Source: Sporomusaceae bacterium
GTDB lineage: Bacteria; Bacillota_C; Negativicutes; Sporomusales_B; UBA7701
Length of the DNA: 47,377 nt
Direction of reading: 5' to 3'
Assembly: GCA_022839045.1 (NCBI GenBank)
Contig: JALHDI010000008.1
Span: 1-47,377, forward strand
Below are positions 6,501 to 14,885 of the stretch, piece by piece. The stretch's first letter is position 1. Each line of letters opens with the position of its first letter. A program made the position numbers and the translations under genes. A model generated the notes under the pieces. That model did no database searches, was not told the DNA's origin, and saw nothing but the letters and a program-made list of their open reading frames with translations.

Positions 6501-8282
6501 CTACTCGGCCAGCGGCAGGGTGATGGTGAACGTCGTCCCCTCGCCGGCCTTGCTCTTCACGGCGATCGTGCCGCCCAGCGTTTCCACGATGAACTTGACG
6601 ATCGACAGGCCCAGGCCGCTGCCGCCGCCTTCGCGGACCCGGGCTTTGTCCACCCGGTAGAAGCGGTCGAAGATGAACGGCAGATCGGCCGCCGGGATGC
6701 CGCTGCCCGTATCCGCGACCGTAATTACGGCGCTATCGGCGTCGCGGCCGCAGGAGATGGTCACTTTACCGCCGGGCGGAGTGAACTTGATACTGTTGTC
6801 CAGCAGGTTGACCAGCACCTGGGTGAGCCAGTCGGGGTTGGCCATCGCCTGTACCGGTCCGCCGGCCGTCGCCAGTGTGACGTCGAGCGCTTTGGCGTGC
6901 CACTGGGGGTAAAGCTGACTGATGACCGTCTCGGCCACTTCCGCGACGGCGGTCGGCTCAAGCCTTACCTGCCGGAGATATTCGGCCGAGTTGAGGCGGG
7001 CCAGCTGCATCAGCTCCTTCACCAGGCGATGCATGCGGTCGGCTTCTTCCTGGATGATGGTGATGAATTTGACACTCAGCTTCGGATCGGAAAGCGCGCC
7101 GTCCAGCAGGGTTTCGGCGAAGCCTTTGATGGCGGTCAGCGGCGTCCCCAGCTCGTGGGAGGCGTTGGCGACGAATTCGGCCTGCCGCTCCTCGACCTCT
7201 TTCAGGGCGGTTATATCGTGGAAGACGCACAGGACGCCGACGGGCTCGTTTTCAGGGCTGAAGGTGGGGGCGAGAAAAACCTGGAAGACCCGCTTCACGC
7301 CGGCCAGATTCGTTTTCAGATCGATGTGGCGGCTCTGCCCCTCGTCGACCGTCTGCCGCACCGCCTGCTCCAGGGCGCTGTGGCCGATGACCTGGATATT
7401 GTGCTGGCCGATCATCGCCGGGGTGATGCCGAACATCACCGCCGCCTGCCGGTTGACGTCCGTCACCTTCCCGTAGCGGTCGAGAAGGATAACGGCGTTG
7501 TCCATGTTTTCCAGGATAAGCTCGAGCTTTCTTTTTTCGGCGACGATCTCGTTGATCTTGTCGTCGAGGCTGGCGGCCAGGTTGTTGAGCGTATGGCCGA
7601 GTATCTCGATCTCGTCGCCGGTACGGATGTGGACGCGCCTGTTCAGGTGGCCCTGGCCCATATGGCGCGCAACCTTGGTTATCGTTTCCAGCGGGGCGGT
7701 ATATTTGCGGGCCAAGCGGTAACTCAGCATGACGGCGAACACCGATGTCACGAAGAAGGCCAGCAGCAGCACCGTCCTGATGCGGCCGAAGCCTGCCTCC
7801 ACATGCGCCAGCGTGGTCGCCACCCGGATTACGCCGGTGGTTTCCGTCCCGTCGTGCATCGGGATGGCGACATATAAGAAATTTTCCCTGATCGTCGAAC
7901 TGTAGCGGACGGCGACCCCCTGCCCGCCGGCGATAGCGTCCACCACCTCCGGGCGCTGCCGGTGATTCTCCATCACCGCCGGGTTCTCCCACGAGTCGGC
8001 CAGCACCACGCCGTCGTTGTCGATGACCGTGATGCGGTGATCCACCTTGGTCGCCAGCTCCAGGAGAAGCGCTTCGATGGAAGCCTTCTCGCGCGGGCCC
8101 CGCATATAAGGATGCAGTAATTGCTCGGCGATCTTCGCCTCGGTGAGGAGGTTGGCTTTCAGCCGCTCGGTATTATCATTGTGGAAAAACCACAGGATAT
8201 AGCCGCCGAGAACCAGCAGCGTGGCGCCGATCAGCAGCACGAAAGAGACGATGAGGCGATTGCGAATGCCTGATGAAAACAT
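6501..8282 (-). CDS. phoR: Phosphate regulon-type sensor histidine kinase PhoR
   Basis: A 593-residue membrane kinase. Order: membrane helix (about 10-32), extracytoplasmic sensor, second membrane helix (about 165-187), HAMP, PAS (VILLDRYGKVTDVN onward), HisKA, HATPase. The H-box reads ASHELGTPLTAIKGF (His about residue 375): the usual Arg after Leu is Gly. The N box NLLDNSIKFTP, G1 DTGSGIP, F box FDRFYRVD and G2 GGSGLGLSIV are intact. The ATG at 8282 follows GGGGGT; the longer frame to 8303 adds a non-conserved leader. PhoR normally pairs with an adjacent PhoP/PhoB, but no response regulator adjoins this gene; the nearest is 5.8 kb away at 14143. Flanking phoU and pstS support a phosphate role. 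Confidence 0.85.
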   Translation of the reverse strand: MFSSGIRNRLIVSFVLLIGATLLVLGGYILWFFHNDNTERLKANLLTEAKIAEQLLHPYMRGPREKASIEALLLELATKVDHRITVIDNDGVVLADSWENPAVMENHRQRPEVVDAIAGGQGVAVRYSSTIRENFLYVAIPMHDGTETTGVIRVATTLAHVEAGFGRIRTVLLLAFFVTSVFAVMLSYRLARKYTAPLETITKVARHMGQGHLNRRVHIRTGDEIEILGHTLNNLAASLDDKINEIVAEKRKLELILENMDNAVILLDRYGKVTDVNRQAAVMFGITPAMIGQHNIQVIGHSALEQAVRQTVDEGQSRHIDLKTNLAGVKRVFQVFLAPTFSPENEPVGVLCVFHDITALKEVEERQAEFVANASHELGTPLTAIKGFAETLLDGALSDPKLSVKFITIIQEEADRMHRLVKELMQLARLNSAEYLRQVRLEPTAVAEVAETVISQLYPQWHAKALDVTLATAGGPVQAMANPDWLTQVLVNLLDNSIKFTPPGGKVTISCGRDADSAVITVADTGSGIPAADLPFIFDRFYRVDKARVREGGGSGLGLSIVKFIVETLGGTIAVKSKAGEGTTFTITLPLAE

Positions 8283-8367
8283 CCCGTTACCCCCGGTAAG
8301 CACTTGTTTGATAACTATACTACCATAATATCAGTCCGGGCCGGGGAAAAAAATAGCCCGCAGAACT

Positions 8368-8422
8368 TTAACACAATGTTAACACGGCCTTAACACAAGT
8401 CCCGGCTGTCCGGAGGTATAAT
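8368..8422 (+). promoter_or_regulatory. Pho box (3 x TTAACA, 11-bp spacing) and -10 for pstS
   Basis: TTAACA occurs at 8368, 8379 and 8390 (11-bp steps) and TATAAT at 8417-8422, 21 bp after the last repeat. The pstS start codon lies 41 bp beyond the -10. The phoR gene is divergent from this region, so the same boxes might also affect phoR. Confidence 0.85.
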
Positions 8423-8463
8423 TTAGGGGAAGACAATCACTCAAATACTTAGGAGGGTAATCA

Positions 8464-9324
8464 ATGAAAAAGATTTCCAAGGTCCTGGCGGCTATCCTGG
8501 TACTTATCCTCAGCATCGGCCTCATCGCCGGTTGCGGCGGGCAGAGCAAATCCGAACAGCCCAAGCAGGCGGCCGAAATCCAGGGTACCGTGACCGCCTC
8601 GGGCTCCACGGCGCTGCTGCCGCTTCTCAAACCGGCCCAGGAAGAGTTCCAGAAGCTCCACGCCAAGGTCACCGTCAATATCGCCGGCGGCGGTTCCTTC
8701 ACCGGCCAGAACCAGGTGGCGGCCGGATCGGTCAACATCGGCAACTCCGACGTCGGCCTGCAGGACAGCCTCAAGAGCGCCGGCCTCGTCGAACACAAAC
8801 TCGTCGGCATCCCCTTCGTGTTCATCGTCAACCCCGGCGTCACGGTCGACAGCCTCACCCCCGAGCAATACGTAGCCGTCTTCAGCGGCAAGATCACCAA
8901 CTGGAAGGACGTCGGCGGCAAAGACCAGGCCATCACCATCATCCACCGCGCCAAGTCGTCCGGCTCCCGCGCCACCATCCAGCAAGTCGTGATGAAGAGC
9001 GCGTCCTTCACCGACAACGCCGTCATCCAGGACTCCAACGGGGCCGTGCGGGCCGCCATCGCCTCCACCCCCGGCGCCATCGGCTATGTCGACGCCGCCT
9101 ATGTCGACCAGTCGGTTAAAGGCTTGGCTTATAACGGCGTCAAATTCTCGCTCGATAATGTCACCGGCGGCAAGTATCCCGTCTACACCTTCGGCCGCAT
9201 GTACACCAAAGGCCAGCCGACCGGCGCCGTGAAAGCCTTCATCGACTACGCCACCAGCAAGGAATTCCAGGAAAAATACGCCGAAAAGCAAGGCTTCATC
9301 CCGGTCACCAAAATGCCCAAATAA
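8464..9324 (+). CDS. pstS: Phosphate-binding lipoprotein PstS
   Basis: A 286-residue substrate-binding protein that captures phosphate outside the membrane for PstCA. The signal peptide (MKKISKVLAAILVLILSIG) ends in the lipobox LIAGC, giving lipid-modified Cys24. The mature part starts with a beta strand and the phosphate-contact segment TASGSTALLP, followed by NIGNSDVGL and KSSGSRATI, which supply Ser/Arg/Asp ligands in the PstS family. An AGGAGGG site precedes the ATG. It forms its own transcription unit between a triple Pho box and a strong terminator, so PstS can be made in excess over the membrane components. Confidence 0.95.
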   Translation: MKKISKVLAAILVLILSIGLIAGCGGQSKSEQPKQAAEIQGTVTASGSTALLPLLKPAQEEFQKLHAKVTVNIAGGGSFTGQNQVAAGSVNIGNSDVGLQDSLKSAGLVEHKLVGIPFVFIVNPGVTVDSLTPEQYVAVFSGKITNWKDVGGKDQAITIIHRAKSSGSRATIQQVVMKSASFTDNAVIQDSNGAVRAAIASTPGAIGYVDAAYVDQSVKGLAYNGVKFSLDNVTGGKYPVYTFGRMYTKGQPTGAVKAFIDYATSKEFQEKYAEKQGFIPVTKMPK

Positions 9325-9333
9325 TAGATAAAG

Positions 9334-9364
9334 GCGGCGGCGCTCCTGCGCCGCCGCTTCTTTT
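9334..9364 (+). terminator. Terminator after pstS
   Basis: GCGGCGGCGC and GCGCCGCCGC form a perfect 10-bp stem with loop TCCT, followed by TTCTTTT. Confidence 0.85.
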
Positions 9365-9381
9365 GGTCGTCAGCCGCCGGA

Positions 9382-9864
9382 TCAGCCCGGCAGCGGGACG
9401 GCGGTTACCCAGATTTTCAACACGTCGGCGACGAGGATTCTGCCGGCAGTGAGCCGGTAATCGCGGTTGTTGATGCGCACCACCCGGTTGTCGATCACCT
9501 CCGCCACCAGATCGGTGTCGATGGAGCCGACCTCTTTGCCCACCAGGTTGCTGTAACGCTCTTTCACATACTTATCGAGCGCCGTTTTTTCCGTCTCGTC
9601 CCCGCTAAAATGCAAAACCACCTCGATCCGTCGCAGGATAAACTTCTTTTTATTGACGGATTCTTCGAGTTTCGCCAGACGGGCGTCTTTTTCATTCACG
9701 GCTGCCTGCAGGTGGCTTATCCGCTGCAGAGAGTCATCCAGCCTATAGCCGAGCAGCAGCGTTACAAGGCTTGCCCCGATCAGAACGCCGCCGAACAGGC
9801 CGGTAAGCAGGCACACCGGCAAGGCATAGCGCTGACGGCTCAATCGGTCCATAATTGGTGGCAT
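9382..9864 (-). CDS. YtrI-like sporulation membrane protein
   Basis: A 160-residue protein with one membrane helix near the N-terminus (about residues 16-40), followed by a coiled-coil (LQRISHLQAAVNEKDARLAKLEESV is the heptad region, about 45-70) and a small C-terminal beta-rich domain. The gene overlaps ytrH by 25 bp and is read after it. Position directly after ytrH, size, and topology match YtrI, the partner in the B. subtilis ytrHI sporulation operon. Sequence alone would not name it with confidence, so the call rests mainly on context. A start at 9852 (MDRLSRQ) is an alternative. Confidence 0.6.
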   Translation of the reverse strand: MPPIMDRLSRQRYALPVCLLTGLFGGVLIGASLVTLLLGYRLDDSLQRISHLQAAVNEKDARLAKLEESVNKKKFILRRIEVVLHFSGDETEKTALDKYVKERYSNLVGKEVGSIDTDLVAEVIDNRVVRINNRDYRLTAGRILVADVLKIWVTAVPLPG

Positions 9865-10178
9865 CTTCTGACGAGCATAATGAAGCCGAAGCCCGCGTTC
9901 GCCCCGGTAAGAGCGGCTACGATATAAATCAGCTCCTTGACGATCGACCGGATCTCCCCGCGGAAAAGCCCCTGCTCCAACACCTCCAAGGACTCGAACG
10001 TTCCGCCCAGCGCCGCCGCGACGGCCCAGATCTTCATCGAACCGGCCACGGTAACCATGGTTTTCACCGGCGGATGATTATTGACGATCGCCGCAACGCT
10101 GGCAAATATGCTGGCTCCCACTATTATGCCGAAGGAAATGAAAAAATTCAGCAACAGGGTGTTCCAGAATGTCGTCAT
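9840..10178 (-). CDS. ytrH: YtrH family sporulation protein
   Basis: A 112-residue membrane protein with three hydrophobic segments and the conserved YtrH features: NFFISFGIIVGAS at the N-terminus, then GSMKIWAVAAALGGTFESLEVLEQGLF and ALTGANAGF. In B. subtilis YtrH is made in the mother cell under sigma-E and is needed for efficient sporulation. It is the strongest sign in this window that the organism forms endospores. It begins an operon with the ytrI-like gene. A GTCATATAA sequence on the minus strand at 10229-10237 resembles a sigma-E -35 element, but the matching -10 is weak. Confidence 0.85.
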   Translation of the reverse strand: MTTFWNTLLLNFFISFGIIVGASIFASVAAIVNNHPPVKTMVTVAGSMKIWAVAAALGGTFESLEVLEQGLFRGEIRSIVKELIYIVAALTGANAGFGFIMLVRRCHQLWTD

Positions 10179-10398
10179 AATTCACCAATCCCGGACAGAA
10201 AATGGGCGCTTGCAGTAGCGCTATTCATTTATATGACGCCAAAGGCTTTCTTATTGCATAATCCGTCCGCAGTTTTCAACCAGCGGAACAATTCTTCCGC
10301 GTCCGCCCTTGACGATACAGCATCCGCCGGCCCGGGGGGCCTGCCGGACCCGCAAAGCGCGCCCGCGACGCGGCGAAGGTTTCACGGCCGGCATAAAC

Positions 10399-10452
10399 TT
10401 AACAAAAAGTTAACACGGCCTTAACAATCGCCTAAGAGATAATCCTTATAAT
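10399..10452 (+). promoter_or_regulatory. Pho box (3 x TTAACA, 11-bp spacing) and -10 for pstC
   Basis: TTAACA occurs at 10399, 10410 and 10421, and TATAAT at 10447-10452, 20 bp after the last repeat; an overlapping GATAAT lies at 10438. The remainder of the 313-bp gap between ytrH and pstC (10179-10491) holds the divergent ytrH upstream region and no further recognisable gene. Confidence 0.85.
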
Positions 10453-10491
10453 TAAACTGAACAACATCTAAGACTTCGGGGGAAAACGACA

Positions 10492-11385
10492 ATGGCAACA
10501 TTGGTCAACGCCGGCAACCACAACCTCAAACTGGCCTACGACCGCTATATGCGCTACTTATTCATCGCCAGCGCCCTGCTGCTGACAGTCATCATCGCCG
10601 CCATCATCGTCTTCGTCGGCCAGCAGGGCCTCATGACCTTCAAGGAAGTCGGCCTGGCCGAATTCTTCCTCACCGCCAAATGGGACCCCACCGACGGCAA
10701 ATTCGGCGCCCTGAGCTTCATCCTCGGCTCGGTATACGTCACCGTCCTCGCCGTGCTGATGGGCGCGCCCCTCGGCCTGGCGGGGGCCATATTCATGGCC
10801 AAGATCGCCCCGCCGCGCCTCCGGGCGATCATGCGCCCGGCCACCGACCTGTACGTCGCCATCCCCTCGGTCGTCTACGGCTTCATCGGCCTGACCATGC
10901 TCGTTCCCTACATCCGCGTCCAGTTCGGCGCCAACACCGGCTTCGGCCTGCTGGCGGCGGCGGCCATCCTGGCCGTCATGATCCTGCCGACGATCATCAG
11001 CATCTCCGAGGACGCCATCCGCTCGGTGCCCCGCGCCCTCGAAGAAGGCTCGCTCGCCCTCGGGGCCACCCGCTGGCAGACGATCGTCGGCGTCATCCTG
11101 CCGGCCGCCCTGCCCGGCATCCTCACCTCGATCATCCTCGCCATGGCGAGGGCGGTAGGCGAAACGATGGCCGTCCAGATGGTCATCGGCAACACTCCCC
11201 AGATAGCGCGGTCGCTCTTCATGCCCACCTCGACCCTCACCAGCGAGATCGTCGTCGAGATGGGCAACACCCCCTTCGGTTCGGCCTGGGGCAACTCCCT
11301 GTTCCTCATGGCGCTGGTGCTGCTGCTGCTATCGCTGGCGATGATCCTGATTATCCGGCGGGTAGCCGCGGGAAGGATGGTTTGA
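10492..11385 (+). CDS. pstC: Phosphate ABC transporter permease PstC
   Basis: A 297-residue membrane permease with six predicted helices, the first at about 20-43. The binding-protein-dependent transport signature is present as the EAA-type loop (RALEEGSLALGATRWQTIVG split: EEGSLALGATRWQTI), which contacts PstB. The sequence AIPSVVYGFIGL is typical of PstC. It has a 5' region with a triple Pho box and a GGGGGA site before ATG. The stop codon is followed after one base by pstA, so translation is probably coupled. Confidence 0.95.
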   Translation: MATLVNAGNHNLKLAYDRYMRYLFIASALLLTVIIAAIIVFVGQQGLMTFKEVGLAEFFLTAKWDPTDGKFGALSFILGSVYVTVLAVLMGAPLGLAGAIFMAKIAPPRLRAIMRPATDLYVAIPSVVYGFIGLTMLVPYIRVQFGANTGFGLLAAAAILAVMILPTIISISEDAIRSVPRALEEGSLALGATRWQTIVGVILPAALPGILTSIILAMARAVGETMAVQMVIGNTPQIARSLFMPTSTLTSEIVVEMGNTPFGSAWGNSLFLMALVLLLLSLAMILIIRRVAAGRMV

Positions 11386-11386
11386 A

Positions 11387-12301
11387 ATGGACGCCGAAGC
11401 TGTTGACAACGAACCCGTCGTGCTGGGAAACAAACGGTTCCTCAGCCCTAAAACCGTGGACCGGGCCGCCAATTACGGCATGTGGCTGGCCGGCCTTATC
11501 ATCCTCGGCATCCTCGCCGCCTTTCTGGCCTATATCCTCTACAAAGGACTGCCGGTGCTGTCCTGGGATTTCGTCACCGGCATGTCGACCGACGTCCGGG
11601 CCGGCGGCGGCGTAGGCCCGCAGCTTTTCAACTCCTTCTACATCCTCTTCCTGTCGATGGCCTTCTCCATCCCGGTAGCCGTCGGCGCCGGCATCTACCT
11701 GGCCGAGTACGCCGGCCACAGCAGACTGACCGACCTCATCCGCCTGAGCACCGAGAGCCTGGCCACCGTACCCTCGATCGTGCTCGGCCTGTTCGGCATG
11801 ATCATCTTCGTCAACACCCTCGGGCTCGGCTTCAGCATCATCGGCGGGGCGCTCACCCTTTCCCTGCTCAACATCCCCGTGCTGGTCAGGGTCACCGAGG
11901 AAGCGCTGAAAACCGTCCCCCACCAGTACCGCGAAGCCAGCCTCGCCCTCGGGGCGACGAAATGGCAGACCATCTGGCGGGTAGTGCTGCCCGCAGCCAT
12001 CCCCGGCATGATAACCGGCCTGACGCTGACCGCCGGCCGGGCCCTGGGCGAATCGGCCATCCTCATCTTCACCGCCGGCACGACGGTGTCGCGCCAGCTG
12101 CCCGACCTGAACCCCCTCGCCGCCGGCGAGACGTTGGCCGTTCACATGTGGTACGTCATGGCCGTCGGCCTGGTGCCCGACCGGGTCGAAATCGCCAACG
12201 GCACCGGCGCCCTGCTGGTCATCACCATCCTGATCTTCAACCTCGTGTTCACCATCCCCGGTAGGCTGCTGCAGCGCAGACTGAGCGGGACGAACAGCTA
12301 A
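11387..12301 (+). CDS. pstA: Phosphate ABC transporter permease PstA
   Basis: A 304-residue permease partner of PstC. Six helices are visible, the first at about 27-50. The signature TVPSIVLGLFGMIIF and the EAA loop YREASLALGATKWQTIW are typical of PstA. It starts one base after the pstC stop. A Rho-independent terminator follows. There is no pstB directly after it, the usual place; pstB lies upstream at 5023. Confidence 0.95.
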   Translation: MDAEAVDNEPVVLGNKRFLSPKTVDRAANYGMWLAGLIILGILAAFLAYILYKGLPVLSWDFVTGMSTDVRAGGGVGPQLFNSFYILFLSMAFSIPVAVGAGIYLAEYAGHSRLTDLIRLSTESLATVPSIVLGLFGMIIFVNTLGLGFSIIGGALTLSLLNIPVLVRVTEEALKTVPHQYREASLALGATKWQTIWRVVLPAAIPGMITGLTLTAGRALGESAILIFTAGTTVSRQLPDLNPLAAGETLAVHMWYVMAVGLVPDRVEIANGTGALLVITILIFNLVFTIPGRLLQRRLSGTNS

Positions 12302-12315
12302 GCGAAGAAACGTGG

Positions 12316-12348
12316 AGACTGCCGGCCGACTAAGCCGGCAGTCTTTTT
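12316..12348 (+). terminator. Terminator after pstA
   Basis: AGACTGCCGGC pairs with GCCGGCAGTCT over a seven-base loop and is followed by five T residues. Confidence 0.9.
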
Positions 12349-12357
12349 ATTGCGTCC

Positions 12358-12385
12358 GCCTGACGGGTATTTTGACGCGTCAGGC
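12358..12385 (+). other. Hairpin in the mntH upstream region
   Basis: GCCTGACG and CGTCAGGC form an 8-bp stem with a 12-base loop. A second short palindrome, CCTGATCAGG, lies at 12436-12445 just before the ribosome-binding site. Either could be a regulatory site for the metal transporter; no match to a known manganese riboswitch or MntR box was recognised. Confidence 0.3.
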
Positions 12386-12458
12386 GATCGAGAGGGATAA
12401 CGAAAGCTAGCGGAGAATATTTATAAATTAAACAACCTGATCAGGCGGGGGAAAAACA

Positions 12459-13721
12459 TTGCTCAAATCGTTGGCCGCTTACTTCAACATCCATCACGAA
12501 ATAAGTTTGCAGGCCCGGCGCATCCTGCGCTACATCGGCCCCGGGATACTGGTCACCGTCGGCTTCATCGACCCCGGCAACTGGGCGACCAACATGGCCG
12601 CCGGCGCGGGTTACGGGTACGTGCTGCTGTGGATGGTCACCCTTTCGACGGTCATGCTCATCATCCTCCAGCACAACGCCGCCCATCTGGGGATCGTCAC
12701 CGGCCTGTGCCTGTCCGAGGCCGCGAGTGTCCATCTGCGGCCGTGGGTGTCACGCTCGGTCCTGCTCTCGGCCGTCGCCGCGGCGGTCGCCACCGCCATG
12801 GCCGAAATCCTCGGCGGGGCCATCGCGCTCAACATGCTGTTCGGCATCCCCGTGAAAATCGCCGCGGCGATGACGGCGCTGCTGTGCGCCTGGCTGCTGT
12901 GGTCCAACTCCTACCAAAAGCTCGAAAAGATGATCATCGGCTTCGTCTCCCTGATCGGCGTATCCTTCCTGTACGAACTGAGCCTGGTGCGGCTCGACTG
13001 GCCGCAGGCGGCCGCGGGCTGGGTGACGCCGGCCGTTCCGCCCGGTTCGCTCGCCGTGGTCATGGGCGTCCTCGGGGCGGTGGTCATGCCTCACAACCTG
13101 TTCCTGCATTCCGAGGTCATCCAGAGCCGCCAGTGGAACCTCGAGGACGACGCGACCATCAAACGGCAACTGAAGTACGAATTCCTCGACACCCTGCTGT
13201 CGATGGGGATCGGCTGGGCGATCAACAGCGCCATGATCCTCGTCGCCGCCGCCGTCTTCTTCGCCAACCGCGTGCCGGTGGATGAGCTCCAGCAAGCCCA
13301 GCACATGCTCCAGCCGCTGATGGGGAAGGGGGCGTCGCTCGTTTTCGCGGCGGCGCTGCTGTTCTCGGGCATCGCATCGACGACGACCGCCGGCATGGCT
13401 GGCGGCAGCATCTTCGCCGGCATATTCCGCGAGCCTTACGACATCAAAGACCGGCACTCCTGGGCGGGGGTCGCGCTCACCTACGGCCTGGCGCTTGCCG
13501 CCCTGCTGTTCATCGACGATGCCTTCCGGGCGCTCATCTACTCGCAGGTGGCCCTCAGCATCCAGCTGCCCTGGACGATATTCCTGCAGATCTACCTCAC
13601 ATCCTCCGCCGCCGTCATGGGCAAGTACGCCAATTCCCGCCGCCAGCGGGCCGTGCTCGTGCTGATCGGCGCGATCGTCACGGCGCTCAACGTCATGCTG
13701 CTCTGGGATACCCTGTCCTAG
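12459..13721 (+). CDS. mntH: Nramp-family divalent metal transporter
   Basis: A 420-residue proton-coupled divalent metal importer with about eleven membrane helices. Helix 1 has the metal-binding DPGNWAT motif and helix 6 has VVMPHNLFLHS, including the methionine that selects transition metals, so manganese or iron uptake is likely rather than magnesium. The start is a TTG at 12459 behind GGGGGAA; no in-frame ATG lies nearby. The protein is of normal length. The gene has its own leader with two small palindromes and no terminator immediately after it. Substrate choice between Mn and Fe cannot be told from sequence. Confidence 0.88.
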   Translation: MLKSLAAYFNIHHEISLQARRILRYIGPGILVTVGFIDPGNWATNMAAGAGYGYVLLWMVTLSTVMLIILQHNAAHLGIVTGLCLSEAASVHLRPWVSRSVLLSAVAAAVATAMAEILGGAIALNMLFGIPVKIAAAMTALLCAWLLWSNSYQKLEKMIIGFVSLIGVSFLYELSLVRLDWPQAAAGWVTPAVPPGSLAVVMGVLGAVVMPHNLFLHSEVIQSRQWNLEDDATIKRQLKYEFLDTLLSMGIGWAINSAMILVAAAVFFANRVPVDELQQAQHMLQPLMGKGASLVFAAALLFSGIASTTTAGMAGGSIFAGIFREPYDIKDRHSWAGVALTYGLALAALLFIDDAFRALIYSQVALSIQLPWTIFLQIYLTSSAAVMGKYANSRRQRAVLVLIGAIVTALNVMLLWDTLS

Positions 13722-13768
13722 GAAGCGAAAAACCTCGCCGCCGCGAAAAAAATTCTCCCACCGGCCGT

Positions 13769-13803
13769 TTAGCAAACAAATTCTTAACATTGGCCGCCGA
13801 ACC
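13769..13803 (+). repeat. Element A of a three-copy ~30-bp repeat
   Basis: Contains AACAAATTCTTAACATTGGC, identical over 20 bases to element C upstream of flagellin, and continues with CGCCGAAC. It reads CAAACA-N5-TTAACA, i.e. two Pho-box-like repeats 11 bp apart. It lies in the 421-bp gap (13722-14142) between mntH and the response regulator gene, 70 bp before a terminator-like hairpin at 13841. Confidence 0.55.
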
Positions 13804-13840
13804 AATTAATGCGATGTTGGGTTGTTTTAATACGACCTCC

Positions 13841-13872
13841 CCCGTCCAATGCCGTGGGCGGGCCTTTTTTTC
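13841..13872 (+). terminator. Terminator-like hairpin in the mntH-regulator gap
   Basis: CCCGTCCA pairs with TGGGCGGG (one G-U) and is followed by CC and eight T residues. It could end the mntH transcript or a short transcript started at element A. Confidence 0.65.
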
Positions 13873-14051
13873 GGGCAGAGGGCGCCCGCCGACGTCCGTG
13901 ACCCGCCAAAAAATTTTTTGCCATAATACGGACAACCTTAATCAAACTCCAAGAATGGGCTGGTAAAATAATCTTTACCGGTTGATACCGCGAGCCGTGA
14001 CGCGGCAATAATTTTATTTTTGGTAAAATTCCCCGGCAGATCGCCCGAAAA

Positions 14052-14082
14052 TTAAACATTTCTTTAACATTGATCGTCGAGA
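14052..14082 (+). repeat. Element B of the three-copy repeat, upstream of the response regulator
   Basis: Reads TTAAACATTTCTTTAACATTG then ATCGTCGAG in two pieces; TAAACA and TTAACA are 11 bp apart as in elements A and C. It sits 61 bp before the regulator gene, where an autoregulatory site would be expected. It is the most diverged copy. Confidence 0.45.
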
Positions 14083-14142
14083 AAAAATATGAATCCATGG
14101 AGGGGTAATAATCACACGGTTGTGGCTTTAAGGACGATGTAG

Positions 14143-14829
14143 ATGAAACTGCTGCTCGTGGAAGACGAAAGCAGACTGGCCGACGCGCTGTGCCACCTGT
14201 TCAAGCAGAACGGCTTTGTGGTGGACACCGCCCAGGACGGCGAAACAGGCATCGAGATGGCCTGCACCGAAGCCTACGACATCATCATTCTGGACCGGAT
14301 GCTGCCGAGCAAGGACGGGCTGTCCCTGCTCAGGGAGTTCCGCAGCCTGGGCTACGAAACCCCGGTAATGTTCCTGACCGCCAAGGACTCCCCCGAGGAC
14401 CGGGCCGAAGGCCTCGAAGCCGGCGCCGACGACTATGTGGTGAAACCGTTTTTCAACGTCGAACTGCTGGCCAGGATACGGGCGCTCGGGCGCAGGGGGC
14501 ACAAGGCACTGCAGGAAAACGTGCTGACCGCCGACGGCCTCGTTTTCGACCCCCAACGCAACCAGGTGGTCAAAAGCGACGAAGTCATCCACCTCACCTT
14601 CAAGGAAGCCCAGCTCCTCGAACTGCTTATCCGCAATCACGGGTGCGTGGTGACCAAGGAAAGGATCGTCCAGAAGGTCTGGGGCTACAACGCCGAAACC
14701 GATTTCACCACCGTCAACCTCTATGTCCACAACCTGCGCAAGAAGCTCGACCTCCCCAACCTCAAGACGGTGCGCGGCGTCGGCTACTACCTGCAGAAAC
14801 GCGGCGAGGCCGCCCGGGTCGCCAACTGA
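14143..14829 (+). CDS. OmpR/PhoB-family response regulator (orphan)
   Basis: A 228-residue two-domain regulator. The receiver (1-115) has acidic residues EDE at 7-9, phospho-acceptor Asp51 in IIILDRMLP, Thr in MFLTAKD and Lys in VVKPF. The C-terminal winged helix (about 130-222) has LTFKEAQLLELLI and a DNA-contact helix region ending VRGVGYYL. No kinase gene adjoins it. The receiver motif SPEDRAEGLEAGADDYVVKPF class resembles CiaR/QseB-type regulators more than classical PhoP, but the nearest kinase in the window is phoR and no other OmpR-type regulator is present. It is bracketed by repeat elements A/B and C, which may be its binding sites. An AAGGA site lies about nine bases upstream of the ATG. 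Confidence 0.85.
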   Translation: MKLLLVEDESRLADALCHLFKQNGFVVDTAQDGETGIEMACTEAYDIIILDRMLPSKDGLSLLREFRSLGYETPVMFLTAKDSPEDRAEGLEAGADDYVVKPFFNVELLARIRALGRRGHKALQENVLTADGLVFDPQRNQVVKSDEVIHLTFKEAQLLELLIRNHGCVVTKERIVQKVWGYNAETDFTTVNLYVHNLRKKLDLPNLKTVRGVGYYLQKRGEAARVAN

Positions 14830-14837
14830 AACTATTT

Positions 14838-14870
14838 CCCCGGCTGTGTAGCGCCGGGGTTTTTATTTTT
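14838..14870 (+). terminator. Terminator after the response regulator
   Basis: CCCCGGC and GCCGGGG pair over TGTGTAGC and are followed by a run of T residues broken by one A. Confidence 0.85.
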
Positions 14871-14885
14871 TTCCGCCCCGGATTG

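Noticed and set aside
6450..7877. Long plus-strand ORF (475 codons) antisense to phoR
   Set aside because: The opposite strand encodes a complete PhoR kinase with all motifs. The plus frame has no recognisable domain and is an open-frame artefact of high GC content.
12350..12458. Manganese (yybP-ykoY) riboswitch before mntH
   Set aside because: The conserved GGGGAGUA core and three-way-junction layout are not present; only simple hairpins are seen.
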